The translations under genes were made by a program, and so were the position numbers. DNA of 7,621 bases from contig CAMYWS010000047.1 of the NCBI GenBank assembly GCA_947302865.1, positions 1 through 7,621 on the forward strand, in the 5' to 3' direction. The notes under the pieces were generated by a model. That model did no database searches. It worked only from the letters and a program-made list of their open reading frames with translations, and was not told the DNA's origin. Shown here one piece after another: positions 5,823 through 7,621 of this stretch (positions are counted from its first letter, which is position 1; every line of letters begins with the position of its first letter). The stretch comes from an uncultured Clostridia bacterium (lineage in GTDB: Bacteria; Bacillota_A; Clostridia; Christensenellales; CAG-138).

Positions 5823-7445
5823 TCATCCGCAGCGCAGCCAGGAGAACAGCGATTGCTTCTCCTCCTTCGGCGCCGCCGTCACGATCACGGAGCAGGTCGC
5901 TTCAACGCCGTCCGCGGCGTACGCGCGGATCACGGCAGTCCCCGGATACAGCGCTCTGACACGCCCCTCATAGTCGACGCTTGCGACGCTCGGATCGGAG
6001 CTTTCGAACCGCACCGAATCTATCGGCGCGTCTTCCGGCAAGATCGAAACGTGCAGCGTCGCGCTCTGCTCCGTCTGCAGTTCGATCGTCATTTCTTCGA
6101 TCTGGATGTACATGATCCTGACCGTTTCAGGTGCCGCCGTTGACTTCGGCGCTTCCGTCAAAGCGGGGATCGCACGTTTCTCCAGCACTTTCCCGCAGAC
6201 CGTGCAAACGATCTCCTCCTGCCCTTCCCTGCCTTTTCCGGGCTGTTTTTTGACCGTCCATTCTCCCGGCACGTGTCCCGCGGCGGGGAGTTTTTCTGTG
6301 TAGTGCTTTCCGCAGTAGATGCAGGTATAGACCGCTTTTCCGTCCTTTGTGCAGGTCGGCTCCGTTCTTTCCGCCTCATATGTATGCTGCGGGAACAGGT
6401 AATCGTCGCGGTAGGTGTATCCGCAATGCTCGCAGGTATAGGTCGTATAACCCCATTCCGTGCAGAGCGGCGGCGTCACGACCGTCTGATAGGACGGCGA
6501 CTCGCAGGACTCCGGACGTTCCGGTTTGGCGATCTTGTCGTACGTCTTTTCGAAATGCAGAACTGTGTTGTGCGTCAGGTAGCAGTCGTACCTGTCGTTC
6601 TGTCCGATCACCGCGTCGCAGTATGTGCGTCCCTCCGATGCGATCTGAAAATAGCGGAACTCCGCGTCGACGCTTGTATCGCGTACGGCAAGCCTGCCGC
6701 GAGCGGTGAACCCGGGCGCGAGCTTGAACATGCCGGCGACGCCGCCGTTATGTGCATGCCCGTAGATCTCGGCGTACCCGCGCGTCAGAACGGTGCATTT
6801 CTTGACCTCGCCGAATCCCGCCGCATAGACGCCGCCGATAAATTCCTCGCACGATGTGTTCTGATCCGCATCGACAAAGCATAACTCCGCTTCGACCGTG
6901 CACTGATCCGTGACGCAGTTTTCCATAAAACCGACCAGACCGCCGACGCCCGCGGACTGTGATGTGACCGTCAGCGTGCTGCGCGTCGTCACGCTGCAGT
7001 TTTTGAAAACGGAGCCGGACGCATATCCGGCGATCGCTCCCGCAAAGCAGTTGCGGTCCGTTTCGACCGTGATCTTTGCGTTCAGAAGTTTCAGATTCCT
7101 GACGCTCGCGTCCGTAACGGTCGAGAACAGCCCGGCAAAAGACGTCTCGTGATAATACGAGTATCCGTCGTAGGTTTCGCGCGTTTCCGCGCCGGGCGCG
7201 CGGACGGTCAGGTTGCCGATGATATGTCCTTTGCCGTCAAGCTTGCCGGAAAACGGGATCGGCGTCCACGCCTCCCCGCCGAGATCGATATCCTTGGTCA
7301 GGTAGTAATCGCCATTCGGGTCGTCCGCGATCCGTTCGAGATCCTCGCGCGAGGCAATGCTCACGCGGTCGTTCGTTTCCGCCTGCACGGGAAACGATAT
7401 CCCGATCAGCAGTACGACAAGTATGATCATGCAGATCTTTTTCAT
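5823..7445 (-). CDS. Exported protein with GLUG-like beta-helix rungs, CxxC repeats and a Big2-like domain
   Basis: A 540-residue exported protein. The signal peptide is MKKICMIILVVLLIGISFPV plus QA, with a likely cut after VQA at residue 22. Residues about 28-80 (ASREDLERIA, YLTKDIDLGG, FSGKLDGKGH) match the opening of GLUG-type beta-helix proteins. Glycine-rich rungs follow near FAGLFS (103), FAGAIAGY (134), GGLVGF (168), IGGVYAAG (203) and NGGVAGMF (233). Residues 325-425 hold three repeats spaced 37-39 residues with CxxC pairs at 338/341, 375/378 and 414/417. The first two also have an upstream Cys (328, 365) and a following His (354, 391); the third lacks that Cys. Residues 442-524 look like a bacterial Ig-like group 2 domain, with the hallmark SSDPSVASVDYEGRV. 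No sortase motif or membrane anchor is seen at the C-terminus (SLFSWLRCG). No catalytic domain is recognisable, so a structural, adhesive or binding role is a guess. It starts at an ATG with GAGGA (complement of 7452-7456) 6 bases upstream. Confidence 0.88.
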   Translation of the reverse strand: MKKICMIILVVLLIGISFPVQAETNDRVSIASREDLERIADDPNGDYYLTKDIDLGGEAWTPIPFSGKLDGKGHIIGNLTVRAPGAETRETYDGYSYYHETSFAGLFSTVTDASVRNLKLLNAKITVETDRNCFAGAIAGYASGSVFKNCSVTTRSTLTVTSQSAGVGGLVGFMENCVTDQCTVEAELCFVDADQNTSCEEFIGGVYAAGFGEVKKCTVLTRGYAEIYGHAHNGGVAGMFKLAPGFTARGRLAVRDTSVDAEFRYFQIASEGRTYCDAVIGQNDRYDCYLTHNTVLHFEKTYDKIAKPERPESCESPSYQTVVTPPLCTEWGYTTYTCEHCGYTYRDDYLFPQHTYEAERTEPTCTKDGKAVYTCIYCGKHYTEKLPAAGHVPGEWTVKKQPGKGREGQEEIVCTVCGKVLEKRAIPALTEAPKSTAAPETVRIMYIQIEEMTIELQTEQSATLHVSILPEDAPIDSVRFESSDPSVASVDYEGRVRALYPGTAVIRAYAADGVEATCSVIVTAAPKEEKQSLFSWLRCG

Positions 7446-7461
7446 CCGGATTCCTCGCTCC

Positions 7462-7489
7462 CGGCGCGTGATCCGTCTGCCGCGCGCCG
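7462..7489 (-). other. GC hairpin in the leader of the secreted-protein gene
   Basis: CGGCGCG (7462-7468) and CGCGCCG (7483-7489) are perfect 7-base complements with a 14-base loop. In minus-strand RNA the hairpin lies between the predicted start of transcription (near 7499) and the ribosome binding site (7452-7456), ending 5 bases before that site. It could affect translation or mRNA stability (inference). Confidence 0.4.
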
Positions 7490-7505
7490 TCAGATATGAT
7501 ATCGG

Positions 7506-7534
7506 ATTATACTATCTTTGTTCCGTTCAGTAAA
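7506..7534 (-). promoter_or_regulatory. Promoter of the secreted-protein gene
   Basis: On the minus strand, TATAAT (complement of 7506-7511) follows TTTACT (complement of 7529-7534; four of six -35 consensus bases) with a 17-base spacer. Transcription should begin near 7499, giving a leader of about 54 bases to the ATG at 7445. Confidence 0.78.
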
Positions 7535-7554
7535 CAGTTTCGCGTACTGTTAAC
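7530..7554. promoter_or_regulatory. Imperfect 25-base palindrome over the -35 box, possible operator
   Basis: GTAAACAGT (7530-7538) and ACTGTTAAC (7546-7554) are inverted repeats with one mismatch, separated by TTCGCGT. The left arm covers most of the -35 box (7529-7534) of the minus-strand promoter. A dimeric regulator bound here would block or recruit RNA polymerase. The regulator is not encoded in the window. Confidence 0.45.
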
Positions 7555-7569
7555 AATATATCAATAAAT

Positions 7570-7599
7570 AAAAAGGATCGCTGTGCCGCGATCCTTTTT
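7570..7599. terminator. Perfect bidirectional terminator at the right edge
   Basis: GGATCGC (7575-7581) pairs perfectly with GCGATCC (7588-7594) around TGTGCC, flanked by AAAAA and TTTTT, so the stem can extend and works on either strand. It lies upstream of the secreted-protein promoter. The likeliest job is to end a minus-strand gene lying to the right, beyond 7621 (inference). The 22 bases after it show no identifiable coding end. Confidence 0.85.
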
Positions 7600-7621
7600 G
7601 TGTATCGTTTCGATTAGTTGA

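Noticed and set aside
6273..6884. 203-codon plus-strand open frame inside the secreted-protein gene
   Set aside because: Antisense to the Cys-rich and GLUG-like region; composition is that of a shadow frame.
1..7621. CRISPR array, insertion sequence, tRNA, rRNA or riboswitch
   Set aside because: No direct repeat series, transposase motifs, cloverleaf or long structured leader was seen; leaders before the main promoters' genes are about 23-54 bases.

Overview
The window reads as a piece of chromosome from a GC-rich member of the Firmicutes, most likely an uncultured gut-type Clostridia (inference). The reasons are strong AGGAG-type ribosome binding sites, near-consensus sigma-A-type promoters with perfect TATAAT boxes, hairpin-plus-T-run terminators, and a secreted protein combining GLUG-like, CxxC-repeat and Big2-like segments, a style common in that group. 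Third codon positions favour G and C in all genes, so long spurious antisense frames are frequent. I see no mobile element, CRISPR array, tRNA or rRNA.

Layout. Positions 1-144 are probably the 3' end of an unidentified plus-strand gene. A promoter at 191-219 drives a two-gene unit with an 8-base overlap: a GT4 glycosyltransferase (255-1397) and a PlsC-family membrane acyltransferase (1390-2196). The terminator hairpin (2186-2212) carries the acyltransferase stop codon in its loop. A second promoter (2225-2253) drives a tightly packed three-gene unit: aldose 1-epimerase galM (2283-3266), a galactokinase-family kinase (3269-4459) and an MFS transporter (4463-5767). It ends at a terminator (5781-5808) shared with the convergent minus-strand gene. 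That gene (7445-5823) encodes a 540-residue exported protein with its own promoter (7506-7534), a palindrome over the -35 box and a short leader containing a GC hairpin. A further perfect hairpin (7570-7599) near the right edge probably ends a minus-strand gene lying outside the window.

How the genes may work together. The first unit fits membrane glycolipid or glycerolipid synthesis: an acyltransferase making or remodelling acylglycerol lipids beside a cytosolic GT4 enzyme that could glycosylate them. The second unit fits uptake of a sugar (MFS), anomer conversion (GalM) and C1 phosphorylation (kinase), the entry to a Leloir-type route, but galT and galE are not in the window. The kinase has an altered sugar-binding motif (GNHTDH where canonical galactokinases have GEHTDY), so its substrate is not certain. 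The exported protein has no recognisable enzymatic domain; it looks like a surface-exposed or released beta-rich protein of unknown role.

The region is largely ordinary metabolism. No clear novel multi-gene system is visible. The points most worth a second look are the divergent galactokinase motif, the glycosyltransferase-acyltransferase pair, the CxxC-repeat secreted protein and the palindrome over its promoter.
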